Notes under the pieces: generated by a model
Databases searched by the model: none
What the model was told of the DNA's origin: nothing
What the model saw: only the letters and a program-made list of their open reading frames with translations
Assembly: GCA_910579285.1 (NCBI GenBank)
Contig: CAJTTT010000027.1
Span: 411 to 43,181, forward strand
DNA from: an uncultured Lachnospiraceae bacterium
GTDB lineage: Bacteria; Bacillota; Clostridia; Lachnospirales; Lachnospiraceae
Direction of reading: 5' to 3'
DNA length: 42,771 nucleotides
Translations under genes and position numbers: made by a program
In this document: positions 6,951 to 15,772 of the stretch, piece after piece
Layout: each line of letters opens with the position of its first letter
Numbering within the stretch: position 1 is the stretch's first letter

Positions 6951-9080
6951 TCAGCTAAACTTTAAAAATCTCCGTTCCGTGCGGTTTTCATACCTTAAGA
7001 TGATCGCTGACGTTGGCGGCAGCGCCACCCGCACTTTACCCGAAATAACGGGATACTGCTTCGCCTCCGTGGAATAGCCATCCGCCGTTGTCAACATCAG
7101 ACTGCTGAGCGCGCACTCCTTCGGAATGCCCAGATACCACACCGACACCTCTTTTGTGATCTCATAATCATTGTTATTGACAAGGATAACGGACTGTCCC
7201 TCTCTCGTAAATCTGCCATAACCAATCACATTGTAACCGGCATCCAGATATTTGAGGGAACCCGTCAAAAACTCTTTATGGGTTTTATGGATACGGATTA
7301 TCTCCTTATGGAAAGCAATCAGCTCCTTGTCTTCATGTCCCCACGGGAAAGTCCGTCTGTTATCCGGGTCAGTGAAACCGCAGACACCCGCCTCGTCCCC
7401 GTAATAGATCGTGGGTGCACCGGGCCACGTCATCTGAATCACCACCGCCTCACGCAGAACCGCCTTGTTCACGCCCTCGTCCGCCGCCTGCGGTCCAAGG
7501 GTATTCGTCCGGCCCACCTTATGGTTCGTCCTTGTGAGAAACCGGGAATGATCGTGGTTGGACAGCTCATTCATGGCCACCAGAAGGGACGGCATGGTAA
7601 AGTTTGCGCAGTGATGCCTCATCGCGCCCCAGAAACTGTCCGCATTGCCCCGCATATCTTCCCTGTAATCGTCACTGTGTTTCTGCATTCCTGTCAAAAA
7701 CCATGTCACAGGCTCCATAAAGGCATCGTAATTCATCACCGTATCCCATTCCTGGCCCTGCAGCCAGTCCCTGGGACTGCCATAATGCTCCGCCAGAATA
7801 ATCGCATCAGGGTTCGCCATTTTCACCGCCCTGCGAAATTCTTTCCAGAACGTATGGTTAAACTCCGGGCTGTGACCCAGATCCGCCGCCACGTCCAGCC
7901 GCCAGCCATCCGCATTGTAAGGCGGGGATACCCATTTTCTGCCGATATAAAGCACATAATCCAGAAGCTGTCTGGAATTTTCATAGTTCAGCTTCGGCAG
8001 CGTGTCATGTCCCCACCAGCCGTCATAGGAACCGTTATAGGGGAATTTATATTCGTCATGGAACTGAAAATAATTGTGGTAAGGACTGTCCTTATCAATG
8101 TAGGCGCCCTTTTCATATCCCGGCGCATTCTCATAGATCCGTTCCCTGTCCAGCCATTTGTTAAAAGAACCGCAGTGGTTGAACACGCCGTCCAGAATAA
8201 CCCTCATGCCCCTTCTGTGCGCTTCTTTCACTACCTCGGCAAAAAGTTCGTTGCTGGCCTCCAGATTTTCTTTGTTGGAGACACGGTCAATATACCGGGT
8301 AGCAAAACGGTTCTCTGTCTGCTCCGGCTTTAAAAGCTCCCCTTCATCATGCACAATCCTGCCAAAATGAGGATCAATATAGTCATAGTCCTGAATATCA
8401 TACTTATGGTTGGAAGGCGACACAAACAGCGGATTGAAATAGATCACATCCACGCCCAGTTCCTGCAGATAATCCATCTTATCGAGAACACCCTGCAGAT
8501 CACCGCCGTAAAATTCGCGCACGCCCATAGCCGCCGGATATTTATCCCAGTCCTCGACTCTTACGGTCTTATCCCCGATATACTGGTACTCGTTTGTCAG
8601 CACATCGTTGGTGGGATCGCCGTTGTAGAAGCGATCCACATAGATCTGATAAAATACGGCGCCCTTCGCCCAATCCGGCGTCTTAAAACCAGGAATGATG
8701 TGAAAATTATAATATTCATTGATATCCTTCGTGACACCGCGCCTGTCATAATAACAGGAAAGCTTCCCCGCATGCACTTCAAAATAATAACTCAGCTTTT
8801 CATCCTCAAGCTGAACCGTATGCGAATAGTAATCGAAATACGCATCCGATTCCGTCTTGAACATAATATGTTTTTCATTCTTGAACACAAAAAACACTTT
8901 ATCTATATTATTTTTTGCAGACCGAAAGCGCACTGTAACTTCGCCATAAGCGCTTGGCTCTGGCGGAGATACATAGTCCTCGGTCATGTCCGTGAACAAA
9001 GCTTTTCTGTTAAAAACCGGGCGCATACCCGCAAAATACTGCTGATTTTTTTCTGCCTTCTGAAATTGATTAATATCCAT
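6951..9080 (-). CDS. Glycoside hydrolase family 13, amylase/neopullulanase type
   Basis: A 709-residue cytoplasmic alpha-glucan hydrolase with no signal peptide, expected to cut imported maltodextrins or cyclodextrins. An N-terminal beta domain (about 20-130) resembles the CBM34-type module of neopullulanases. The GH13 barrel starts near WAKGAVFYQIYVDRF (138-151). Catalytic residues are visible: nucleophile Asp396 (DGWRLDVAAD), acid/base Glu431 (ILAEHYG) and the stabilising Asp510 (ELSNHDHSR). The earlier region GMRVILDGVFNHCG (291-304) matches conserved region I. I chose ATG 9080 because AAAGGAAAGG lies just upstream; the frame extends further but without a good site. It has its own promoter. 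Confidence 0.93.
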   Translation of the reverse strand: MDINQFQKAEKNQQYFAGMRPVFNRKALFTDMTEDYVSPPEPSAYGEVTVRFRSAKNNIDKVFFVFKNEKHIMFKTESDAYFDYYSHTVQLEDEKLSYYFEVHAGKLSCYYDRRGVTKDINEYYNFHIIPGFKTPDWAKGAVFYQIYVDRFYNGDPTNDVLTNEYQYIGDKTVRVEDWDKYPAAMGVREFYGGDLQGVLDKMDYLQELGVDVIYFNPLFVSPSNHKYDIQDYDYIDPHFGRIVHDEGELLKPEQTENRFATRYIDRVSNKENLEASNELFAEVVKEAHRRGMRVILDGVFNHCGSFNKWLDRERIYENAPGYEKGAYIDKDSPYHNYFQFHDEYKFPYNGSYDGWWGHDTLPKLNYENSRQLLDYVLYIGRKWVSPPYNADGWRLDVAADLGHSPEFNHTFWKEFRRAVKMANPDAIILAEHYGSPRDWLQGQEWDTVMNYDAFMEPVTWFLTGMQKHSDDYREDMRGNADSFWGAMRHHCANFTMPSLLVAMNELSNHDHSRFLTRTNHKVGRTNTLGPQAADEGVNKAVLREAVVIQMTWPGAPTIYYGDEAGVCGFTDPDNRRTFPWGHEDKELIAFHKEIIRIHKTHKEFLTGSLKYLDAGYNVIGYGRFTREGQSVILVNNNDYEITKEVSVWYLGIPKECALSSLMLTTADGYSTEAKQYPVISGKVRVALPPTSAIILRYENRTERRFLKFS

Positions 9081-9119
9081 AATCAGCCTTTCCTTTGAAA
9101 ATACAAACAATATATAGCT

Positions 9120-9148
9120 ATTTTATCCTATATATTGTGGATGTGCAA
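9120..9148 (-). promoter_or_regulatory. Promoter of the GH13 gene
   Basis: On the minus strand TTGCAC (9143-9148) and TAAAAT (9120-9125) are separated by exactly 17 bases, giving a leader of about 35 bases before the ATG at 9080. No catabolite-response element was recognised by eye. Confidence 0.6.
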
Positions 9149-9161
9149 CCCTATGGACGGT

Positions 9162-9210
9162 AAAAAATCGAGCGTCAGCACGCTCGATTCAGAGAATGCT
9201 TCGCATTCTC
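9162..9210 (-). repeat. Paired hairpins, intergenic repeat-like element
   Basis: Hairpin one pairs ATCGAGCG (9167-9174) with CGCTCGAT (9181-9188). On the minus strand it is followed by TTTTTT, so it can act as a terminator. Hairpin two pairs GAGAATGC (9192-9199) with GCATTCTC (9203-9210) around a TTC loop. The same TCGAG-stem plus TTC-loop layout recurs at 22479-22519. Confidence 0.6.
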
Positions 9211-9248
9211 CTTCAATGATTTGCGCTGTCGCCCTAATCCTATAAAGT

Positions 9249-9278
9249 AAAAAAGACAGTCGTTAAACTGTCTTTTTT
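9249..9278. terminator. Terminator downstream of ftsH
   Basis: AAAAAAGACAGT (9249-9260) pairs with ACTGTCTTTTTT (9267-9278) around a six-base loop, giving T-runs in both directions. It lies between the ftsH stop and the GH13 promoter. The stretch 9279-9481 holds only AT-rich sequence and a loose G-rich/C-rich inverted repeat (GGGGGT 9332-9337 with ACCCCC 9358-9363); I see no gene there. Confidence 0.85.
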
Positions 9279-9481
9279 AGAGAAGGTATTTCTTTCTTAT
9301 GGGGTATAGCAAAAAACTATATAATGTATTGGGGGGTTACAAGTAGTATATTAGCATACCCCCTGTCTGTCTACAATACCAAGGATTCACAAATATTACA
9401 ATTTCACATATGTGTTTTTGTGCATTATGCACAATTATTTCTCTTCCCCTCCGCCGTCACAAGATGGATCCCGGATTACGA

Positions 9482-11329
9482 TTAGATCTGCTCACCCGGT
9501 TCTTCCGGCTGGGGATAGTAGGTATCAAAGAGCGCCTCAAACTCCGCGCGGTTGATCTTTTCCTTTTCCAGAAGAAGGTTTGCACATTTATGCAGCACAT
9601 CCTCATGCTCCATAATGATATCCTTCGCCTTCTGATAACACTCATCAATGATCAGCTTCACTTCTCTGTCAATTTCTCCGGATACCAGCTCGCTGTGATT
9701 TTTCGCGTGCGCCAGATCCCTGCCGATAAACACTTCATCGTCATCATCATCATAATTGATCACGCCAATATGATCGGACATACCATAACGGGTCACCATT
9801 CTGCGGGCCACTTTGGTGGCTTTCTTGATATCGCTGGACGCGCCCGTTGTAATGTCGTCAAAGATAATCTCCTCCGCTATGCGGCCGCCCAGAGACACCA
9901 TAATATCTTCGAACATCTTACCCTTTGTGAGAAACATTTCATCCTTCTCAGGAAGCGGCATGGTGTAGCCTGCTGCCCCAAGGCCGGTAGGAATGATGGA
10001 AACGGTGTAAACCGGCCCCACATCCGGCAGCACATGGAACAGGATCGCGTGACCCGCCTCGTGGTAGGCCGTAATCTTCTTTTCTTTCTCGGAAATGATG
10101 CGGCTTTTTTTCTCCGCACCGATTCCTACCTTGATAAACGCCTTCTTGATATCCTCCTGCCGCACAAAAGCCCGCTTATCCATCGCTGCATTGATGGCCG
10201 CCTCGTTTAACAGATTCTCCAGATCCGCTCCCGTAAAGCCCGCCGTAGTCTGGGCGATCTGCTGCAGATCCACATCGTCGCCGAGCGGCTTATTCTTGGC
10301 ATGTACCTTCAAAATGTCTTCTCTGCCCCGCACATCCGGGGAAACCACGGTAATCTTCCTGTCGAAACGCCCGGGACGGAGAATCGCCGGATCTAAGATA
10401 TCCACGCGGTTCGTAGCCGCCATCACAATAATTCCCTCGTTGATGCCGAAACCGTCCATCTCCACCAAAAGCTGGTTTAATGTCTGCTCTCTCTCATCAT
10501 GGCCGCCGCCCATACCCGTGCCGCGCCTTCTCGCCACCGCGTCAATTTCATCTATAAAAATAATACAGGGGGCATGGCGTTTCGCCTCCGCAAACATGTC
10601 ACGCACACGCGATGCGCCCACGCCGACAAACATTTCCACGAAATCCGAGCCGGAAATACTGAAAAACGGCACATTCGCTTCGCCCGCAATGGCCTTGGCA
10701 AGGAGCGTCTTACCAGTACCCGGTGCACCCTCCAAGAGCACACCTTTCGGGATTCTCGCTCCCACCTTGGTGAACTTGCCCGGCTCTCTGAGAAACTCCA
10801 CAATTTCCTGCAGTTCTTCCTTCTCCTCTTTTAAACCGGCAACCTCATTCAGGGTGATCTTATTTTCACCGCCCATCGTCAGTCTGGCGCGGCTCTTCCC
10901 GAAATTCATCATCTTGCCGCCACCGCCGCCGGCATTCTGGGCATTCATCATCACAAAGAAAAAGACGCAGACCACTACCACGATCAGAATAGGCAGAACG
11001 CTGTTTAAGAACCAGCTCTCCTCCGGCACACTCTCCACGGAACAGTCTATGCCGTGCTCCCTGACAATGCGCTCCATCTCTGTCACGTCCGTCACATAGA
11101 GGATCTTCTCCTCCCCGCTCTTTAAAACCACCTTCAGGGAACCCGTGGGTGTATCCTTATTCGGACACACTGTCACCACCGCGACATCATTGTTCTCCAT
11201 CTGCGCCTCAAATTCCCCTCTGGTGTAGCCGCTGTTTGGCACCCGCAGCGTTCCTACCCAGACAGTAAACAGAAGCAGACAGATAATAATTACAAAATAC
11301 AGATAAAAACTCCTACCACTCTTGTTCAT
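9482..11329 (-). CDS. ftsH: ATP-dependent zinc metalloprotease FtsH
   Basis: A 615-residue membrane AAA+ protease that extracts and degrades misfolded membrane proteins and some short-lived regulators. Two transmembrane helices (about 9-28 and 111-128) flank an extracytoplasmic domain. The AAA module has Walker A GAPGTGKT (201-208), Walker B CIIFIDEID (255-263) and the second region of homology ending in ILRPGRFDRKI. The protease domain has HEAGH at 423-427. A run of five aspartates (NYDDDDDEVFIGRD) is a local peculiarity before the end of the protease domain. AGAGGAA lies upstream of the ATG. It follows hpt after 36 bases, the conserved Firmicutes order tilS-hpt-ftsH. The length is normal. 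Confidence 0.98.
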   Translation of the reverse strand: MNKSGRSFYLYFVIIICLLLFTVWVGTLRVPNSGYTRGEFEAQMENNDVAVVTVCPNKDTPTGSLKVVLKSGEEKILYVTDVTEMERIVREHGIDCSVESVPEESWFLNSVLPILIVVVVCVFFFVMMNAQNAGGGGGKMMNFGKSRARLTMGGENKITLNEVAGLKEEKEELQEIVEFLREPGKFTKVGARIPKGVLLEGAPGTGKTLLAKAIAGEANVPFFSISGSDFVEMFVGVGASRVRDMFAEAKRHAPCIIFIDEIDAVARRRGTGMGGGHDEREQTLNQLLVEMDGFGINEGIIVMAATNRVDILDPAILRPGRFDRKITVVSPDVRGREDILKVHAKNKPLGDDVDLQQIAQTTAGFTGADLENLLNEAAINAAMDKRAFVRQEDIKKAFIKVGIGAEKKSRIISEKEKKITAYHEAGHAILFHVLPDVGPVYTVSIIPTGLGAAGYTMPLPEKDEMFLTKGKMFEDIMVSLGGRIAEEIIFDDITTGASSDIKKATKVARRMVTRYGMSDHIGVINYDDDDDEVFIGRDLAHAKNHSELVSGEIDREVKLIIDECYQKAKDIIMEHEDVLHKCANLLLEKEKINRAEFEALFDTYYPQPEEPGEQI

Positions 11330-11365
11330 GCAGCAATTCCTCTATTCCGACCATTACTAAAATAA

Positions 11366-11890
11366 TCAGTCAAATTTCACCATTCCGATATAGGGCAGAT
11401 TGCGGTATCTCTGATCATAATCCAGACCGTAACCCACCACAAACTCATCGGGAATCTCAAATCCCGTATAATCCACCTTCACATCCACCACACGCCTGTC
11501 CGGCTTGTCCAGAAGCGTGCAGAGCTTCACATCCGCCGGACCCCTGCTCTGCAGCATATCCAGCAGATAACTCAGCGTCCGCCCGGAATCTACAATATCC
11601 TCAATCACAATCACATGTTTATCTTTCAGAGGTTCATCCAGATCCTTCACAATCCTGACCACCCCGCTCGACTTGGTATCCCCGCCGTAGCTGGACACCG
11701 ACATGAAATCAAGAGACACCGGCACCGAAATCCTCTTAGCCAGCTCGCACATGAAAAAGCTGCCCCCCTTCAGCACACACACAAGGTGCACCTGCTTTCC
11801 CTCATAATCCCTGGAAATCTGATCACCAATCTCCTGAATCCGCTTATCAACTTCCTTCTCTGTCAGCAATACCTCTATCCGTTCCGCCAT
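11366..11890 (-). CDS. hpt: Hypoxanthine-guanine phosphoribosyltransferase
   Basis: A 174-residue purine-salvage enzyme that converts hypoxanthine or guanine plus PRPP to IMP or GMP. The PRPP-binding loop VIVIEDIVDSGRTL lies at 93-106. LVCVLKGGSFFMCEL (36-50) provides the family's pyrophosphate-binding loop, and the C-terminal VVDVKVDYTGFEIPDEFVVGYG segment matches the purine-binding hood (split here over the usual residues). GGAGGAAACG immediately precedes the ATG. The gene overlaps the 3' end of tilS by 44 bases, so the two are translationally linked. The tilS-hpt pairing is conserved in Firmicutes. Confidence 0.97.
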   Translation of the reverse strand: MAERIEVLLTEKEVDKRIQEIGDQISRDYEGKQVHLVCVLKGGSFFMCELAKRISVPVSLDFMSVSSYGGDTKSSGVVRIVKDLDEPLKDKHVIVIEDIVDSGRTLSYLLDMLQSRGPADVKLCTLLDKPDRRVVDVKVDYTGFEIPDEFVVGYGLDYDQRYRNLPYIGMVKFD

Positions 11891-13511
11891 CGTTTCCTCC
11901 TCTTAGGCGTACCTCAAGAATACGCCTCGTGTTTTTCTCCACCCGGTACTGTCTGCTTACGCGGTATCCGGGCACCCAGAGAATGTGGGCGCCGTCAGCC
12001 AGCAGATACATAACATCCCTTTTTGCCTTCGGGATTTTTGTATTGATCATGTACTGTTTGACAGACTGGGTGTGAAGTGTATCGTCTATGGTAAGATAAT
12101 CCCCCTGCCTTCTGGTCCGCAGGAGTAAAGACGTAGTTATTTTATCATAATCAAACCATTTCGTATATCTATTTTCTGGAATATTTTGTTCCTTTCTGTA
12201 GAAAAAAGAGGCCGCCGGCAGAAAAGCCGTCTCCCACAAAATAAATGTGAAGCTGCCTGCATCCGGGATCTCAAACACCGCCGGGACGCCGGGAACAAGC
12301 GCACACCCTGTGACGCAAATCTCCTGTAAATCTCTCTGAACCGCCGCCGGACTGCCGCCGGACGCCCGCCGGGCTGTGCCGTTTTCCTCTTTTGCCGCCT
12401 TCCAGGCTGTGCTGCCTTCCTCTTCCGCCGTCTCCCGGCCCGTACTGCCAGACGCTTTCTCCTCCCGTCTTAAAAACAGCGTGTCGTACTCTTTAACTGC
12501 CCTGATTCCATATGGAAGAAAAAGCTCTTTGCTGCCGTCCTTATCCGTGAGTTCCATCAGCCCCGCAATATGGCGCGCGGTGATGTCCTTGCGGTGAGGG
12601 GTCATTCTTTCCAGCGCGCGCAGAAGTAGGCGCTTTCGCATTACCACATCTTCCGCCCGGAATCCCTCAAGCCCGATCTTCACTTCCCCGTACACATCAC
12701 CAGTCTCTCCGACGGCATCCACAGCCCTGCTGCCGTCCCGCTTTCTCTCCAGATCCTCCCGCGCATACATGTCATAGAGCCGGTCTGTTTCCCGGGCCAG
12801 ATAATTTTCGGTTTCCGCCAGGATATCCGCAAGCTCTCCCATATGCGAAACCGCACCGCCGCAGATCTCCCGTTTTGCATAAGGCAGTATGTGATGCCGG
12901 ATTTTGTTGCGGGCATAAGCGTCCCCCCCGTTGGTGCCATCCTCACGCCAGACAATCCCTTCCGCTGTCAGGCAGGCTTCGATCTGCTCGCGGCTCACAC
13001 ATAAAAGAGGCCGGATGACCGATTCCCTGACCGGGCGGATAGACGAAAGGCCCTTCAGACCGCTGCCCCGGAACATATGAAAGAGCATGGTTTCCGCCCT
13101 GTCATCCGCATGATGCGCCACTGCGATCCTGCTCCGGCCCCCGTCCCTGATTTCCCAGAGCACCTCCTCAAAGGCCTGATAACGGAGCAGACGTCCTGCC
13201 TCCTCCTCAGACAGCTTGCGCGCCTGTGCATAACCAGCCACATCCACCTCGCGCAGGTAAAACGGAATGCCCAGCTGTCCGCACAGCGCTTCCACATAAG
13301 CGGCGTCCTTCCCGGCCTCCGCACGCAGTCCGTGATTCACATGCACCACCGCCAGCCGGAAAGGGATCTCCTCCTGCAGCCGGGCCAGCATATGCAGCAT
13401 GCAGACCGAATCCGCACCACCCGAAACGCCAGCTGCCACGCAGTCCCCAGGCCTCACCATGTCATGGGCGCTGATATATTTTTTTACTTTTTCATATAAT
13501 TTTTCCTTCAT
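11847..13511 (-). CDS. tilS: tRNA(Ile)-lysidine synthase TilS
   Basis: A 554-residue enzyme that modifies C34 of tRNA-Ile(CAU) with lysine using ATP, so that it reads AUA codons. The N-terminal PP-loop ATPase has SGGADS at 30-35, followed by VVHVNHGLRAEA and the HHADDRAETMLFHMFRGSG segment. The C-terminal TilS domains include FDYDKI and VKQYMINTKIPKAKRD. Between the domains (about residues 350-380) is a low-complexity Glu/Ala/Thr stretch encoded by a 33-base tandem repeat, which is not part of the conserved fold. It ends 44 bases inside hpt. The ribosome binding site is weak (GCGGGGA). Confidence 0.96.
   Translation of the reverse strand: MKEKLYEKVKKYISAHDMVRPGDCVAAGVSGGADSVCMLHMLARLQEEIPFRLAVVHVNHGLRAEAGKDAAYVEALCGQLGIPFYLREVDVAGYAQARKLSEEEAGRLLRYQAFEEVLWEIRDGGRSRIAVAHHADDRAETMLFHMFRGSGLKGLSSIRPVRESVIRPLLCVSREQIEACLTAEGIVWREDGTNGGDAYARNKIRHHILPYAKREICGGAVSHMGELADILAETENYLARETDRLYDMYAREDLERKRDGSRAVDAVGETGDVYGEVKIGLEGFRAEDVVMRKRLLLRALERMTPHRKDITARHIAGLMELTDKDGSKELFLPYGIRAVKEYDTLFLRREEKASGSTGRETAEEEGSTAWKAAKEENGTARRASGGSPAAVQRDLQEICVTGCALVPGVPAVFEIPDAGSFTFILWETAFLPAASFFYRKEQNIPENRYTKWFDYDKITTSLLLRTRRQGDYLTIDDTLHTQSVKQYMINTKIPKAKRDVMYLLADGAHILWVPGYRVSRQYRVEKNTRRILEVRLRGGNDGGTDRGIADREGS
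12370..12468. repeat. 33-bp degenerate tandem repeat inside tilS
   Basis: Three consecutive 33-base units (12370-12402, 12403-12435, 12436-12468). The first two are clearly related (GGCTGTGCCGTTTTCCTC against GGCTGTGCTGCCTTCCTC); the third is more diverged. They encode 11-residue units such as GSTAWKAAKEE. Because the period is a multiple of three, the reading frame is kept. Confidence 0.7.
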
Positions 13512-13538
13512 TCCCCGCCTATCCGTCCACCGCTCTGA

Positions 13539-14771
13539 CTACAGGGCATCCTCCTGATCCCAGATTCCTGTCACCAGCACTGTCATGTCATCCCGGATGC
13601 GCCCACGGCTCTGCCCGATGGCATAAGCCAAAATCTGGTTCGCAATCTCCCCCGGATTGCTGTAATCCATCCTGCCGATAATTTCCGGCAGCGCCTCCTC
13701 GCCAATGCCCTCCGAAAGCGCGTCAAGCACACCGTCCGAAAGCATAATGATATAATCTCCACTCTGCAGCGTCCTGTTCTGAATTTCCGGCGTCATCTGC
13801 CAGAAAACCCCGAGCGGCAGATTTCTGGAGGAAAGCCTGTCCACAAGCCGCCCTCTTTTAATATATGTACTGGCAGCCCCCGCCTTCAAAAACTCACAGT
13901 TTCCCGTATAAAGATCAATATCGCACATATCAAGCGTGGACATTGCCTGCTCCTGTCCCGCCGCCGCCATCGCGCCGTTTACCATCTGCACTGCGGGTTC
14001 CTTGCCAAATCCCGCCTCCAGAAGACGCTCCATCATCTCAACCACGCGGCCGGATTCCCGCCGGGCTTCTTCTCCGGAGCCGACACCGTCCGAGAGCAGT
14101 ACATGCAGCTTCCCCGTATCCGATTCAAAAAAGGAATAGCTGTCCCCCGAAACTTTTTCCGTCTCCTTCACCGCCTTGGCAAAGCCTGTCAGCAGATGGT
14201 AGGGCGGCTCCTCCAGAAAATAGTAAGTATTGTACTCCGCCGCGAGATAAGCCGGTGTATTTTTCGCCGCACAGAGCCTGCGGTTCATAGCCACCGATAT
14301 GTAATCCGCCACATCCTCCGTGGAAATATATTCTATTTCCCCGAAGTGCGCGCGCTTCCCCACAGCCTGTCTCATAACAAGGCTGATTTCCCGGTGGCCG
14401 TCCTCATGCTCCAGCTCCAGAAAGTCCTTCAGCATAATGCCGGATTCCTTGAGCATCGCCGCCATCTGCTTATACCGCCGCTCTCCCATAGGCCGGCACC
14501 GGCAGGTTTCCCTGGCCGTCACTGCCAGAATATGCGCCATCTCCTTTAAATGCTCGGCCAGAAGTCCCTGGCTTTCCTGCAGACGACGCCTGTAAAGATA
14601 TTCCTGCCTGTCCACAGGCTCATCCCCGGCAGGCCCGTCATTCGCCTGAGTATCCTCGAACAAATCCGCCAGATCACGGAAGGACTCCGCATAAGACAAA
14701 AGTTTCTGCCTTCCATACTCCGGGATCATATCTATTCTGTCGTCTTCCCTTAAGTTTGTCCGTCTTTTCAT
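13539..14771 (-). CDS. spoIIE: SpoIIE-family PP2C phosphatase lacking the membrane domain
   Basis: About 410 residues, roughly half the length of classical SpoIIE (about 800), which dephosphorylates SpoIIAA to activate sigma-F in the forespore. The visible part matches the SpoIIE linker and phosphatase: LLAEHLKEMAHILAV, EYNTYYFLEEPPYHLLTG, then PP2C motifs VSGDSYSFFE, VLLSDGVGSGEEARRES, IIMLSDGVLDAL and the final RDDMTVLVTG. The metal-binding aspartates appear intact. The N-terminal multi-helix membrane region is absent, and the 150 bases upstream cannot encode it. TGGAGG lies upstream of ATG 14771 (a GTG at 14774 is the alternative). Its place between divIC and tilS is the classical spoIIE locus. 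The assignment is strong; how it is localised is open. Confidence 0.88.
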   Translation of the reverse strand: MKRRTNLREDDRIDMIPEYGRQKLLSYAESFRDLADLFEDTQANDGPAGDEPVDRQEYLYRRRLQESQGLLAEHLKEMAHILAVTARETCRCRPMGERRYKQMAAMLKESGIMLKDFLELEHEDGHREISLVMRQAVGKRAHFGEIEYISTEDVADYISVAMNRRLCAAKNTPAYLAAEYNTYYFLEEPPYHLLTGFAKAVKETEKVSGDSYSFFESDTGKLHVLLSDGVGSGEEARRESGRVVEMMERLLEAGFGKEPAVQMVNGAMAAAGQEQAMSTLDMCDIDLYTGNCEFLKAGAASTYIKRGRLVDRLSSRNLPLGVFWQMTPEIQNRTLQSGDYIIMLSDGVLDALSEGIGEEALPEIIGRMDYSNPGEIANQILAYAIGQSRGRIRDDMTVLVTGIWDQEDAL

Positions 14772-14878
14772 CACACACCGCCTCCATATACGTCAATACT
14801 GCCTGTCCGGGCCAGATTGAAAAAGCCCGCAAAACCCGTCTTACACATATATATGAAAAGTTGATGTGTTTTATTCCA

Positions 14879-14910
14879 AAAATCGAGTAGGAGAAAATTT
14901 CCCCTACTCG
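14879..14910 (-). terminator. Terminator after divIC
   Basis: On the minus strand CGAGTAGG pairs with CCTACTCG (arms at 14903-14910 and 14884-14891), followed by ATTTTT. It lies 15 bases beyond the divIC stop and separates divIC from spoIIE. It shares the TCGAG stem base seen in other hairpins of this window. Confidence 0.75.
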
Positions 14911-14924
14911 CCATAAAAATTTAC

Positions 14925-15230
14925 CTATTTTTCATCTTTAAATATAATTTCGCCCTCATACACCAGACCCAGCTTCTCTTTCGCTACTTCCTCAACAAAT
15001 TTCTTGGTCTGCGTATACTTTCCATACTCTTCAATTTCTGCGGATCTTGCCTGTTCCGCTTCTATTTCAGCGATCAGCGCCTCTTCCTTCTCCATATAAA
15101 ACTGACGCTTCTCCCTAAGCTCCACACTTTTAAAGGTAACCACAAGCATCATCATTAACACTACAGTGGTAACTAAAAGCATGGCCAGCCTGTTCTGACG
15201 TCTTTTACGATATGCTGCTTTTCTTGCCAT
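14925..15230 (-). CDS. divIC: FtsB/DivIC-type septum formation protein
   Basis: A 101-residue bitopic membrane protein of the divisome. A basic N-terminus (ARKAAYRKRRQNR) precedes one transmembrane helix (about 17-35), followed by an extracellular coiled coil (about 38-72) and a short conserved end, VEEVAKEKLGLVYEGEIIF, typical of DivIC/FtsB. In the family it bridges FtsL and other late division proteins. The position after yabP-yabQ is the conserved Firmicutes arrangement. The S1-domain gene yabR that follows divIC in Bacillus is absent here. Only a distant GGAGAGGGG precedes the ATG, so initiation may be modest. Confidence 0.92.
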   Translation of the reverse strand: MARKAAYRKRRQNRLAMLLVTTVVLMMMLVVTFKSVELREKRQFYMEKEEALIAEIEAEQARSAEIEEYGKYTQTKKFVEEVAKEKLGLVYEGEIIFKDEK

Positions 15231-15261
15231 GCTTAAAAACTTTCCCCTCTCCCCCCGCTTG

Positions 15262-15750
15262 TCAGCGTTTACATAAAACCATTCTAATTGTTTTTATGAA
15301 AACCGTCAACCGTTTTTTAATAAAATCTTTACACTTTTTCAATTTCTTCCCCATGTAAAGAACAAACGTTTTCCCCACAGAATACAGGCATTTCAGAGGT
15401 TTTAGCACAATTTGTAGGAGATGAAAAACGAACCACATGATCTTGTGTAGGCACGTTGACATAACATTTACAAACGCATCACGCACAACCAATTTATAAA
15501 AAAACATGCCGACTGCTGCGCCGAACACTGCAAACCAGCGCAGCGTCCCGTCATTTTCCCTGTAGAGCATATAGAATACGCCGATCCCGCAGGCCAGCCA
15601 GAACAAGAGGTCTTCCACCGACATCAGGACTGTCCCATGCTTAAAAAGTCTGCGAAGCACCCGGATCCAGTCATAGATAAATGTGATGACCAGCCCCATC
15701 AGAACGGAATGTGTAAAAAAAGTAAGCTCCTGCACAATTTCCCGGCTCAT
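15262..15750 (-). CDS. yabQ: Spore cortex biosynthesis protein YabQ
   Basis: A 162-residue membrane protein required for spore cortex formation in Bacillus. Helices are visible at about 10-30, 48-62 and 70-90, with the family pattern FFTHSVLMGLVITFIYDWIR, VEDLLFWLACG and FYMLYRENDGTLRWF. A basic, amphipathic C-terminus (GKKLKKCKDFIKKRLTVF) follows. It lies 22 bases downstream of yabP. The length is within the family range. Function is assigned by family and by the conserved order yabP-yabQ-divIC. Confidence 0.92.
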   Translation of the reverse strand: MSREIVQELTFFTHSVLMGLVITFIYDWIRVLRRLFKHGTVLMSVEDLLFWLACGIGVFYMLYRENDGTLRWFAVFGAAVGMFFYKLVVRDAFVNVMSTCLHKIMWFVFHLLQIVLKPLKCLYSVGKTFVLYMGKKLKKCKDFIKKRLTVFIKTIRMVLCKR

Positions 15751-15772
15751 ATCCTACCCATCCCCCGCATGA

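Noticed and set aside
7278..8333. Plus-strand open frame of 351 codons
   Set aside because: It lies fully opposite the GH13 catalytic domain, whose motifs are unmistakable on the minus strand.
9331..9363. G-rich/C-rich inverted repeat downstream of ftsH as a riboswitch
   Set aside because: The stem is only about six pairs around a 20-base loop and matches no riboswitch I know. It is followed by an ordinary terminator.
10095..11099. Plus-strand open frame of 334 codons
   Set aside because: It is antisense to the conserved ftsH AAA domain, with Ser/Pro-rich composition typical of a shadow frame.
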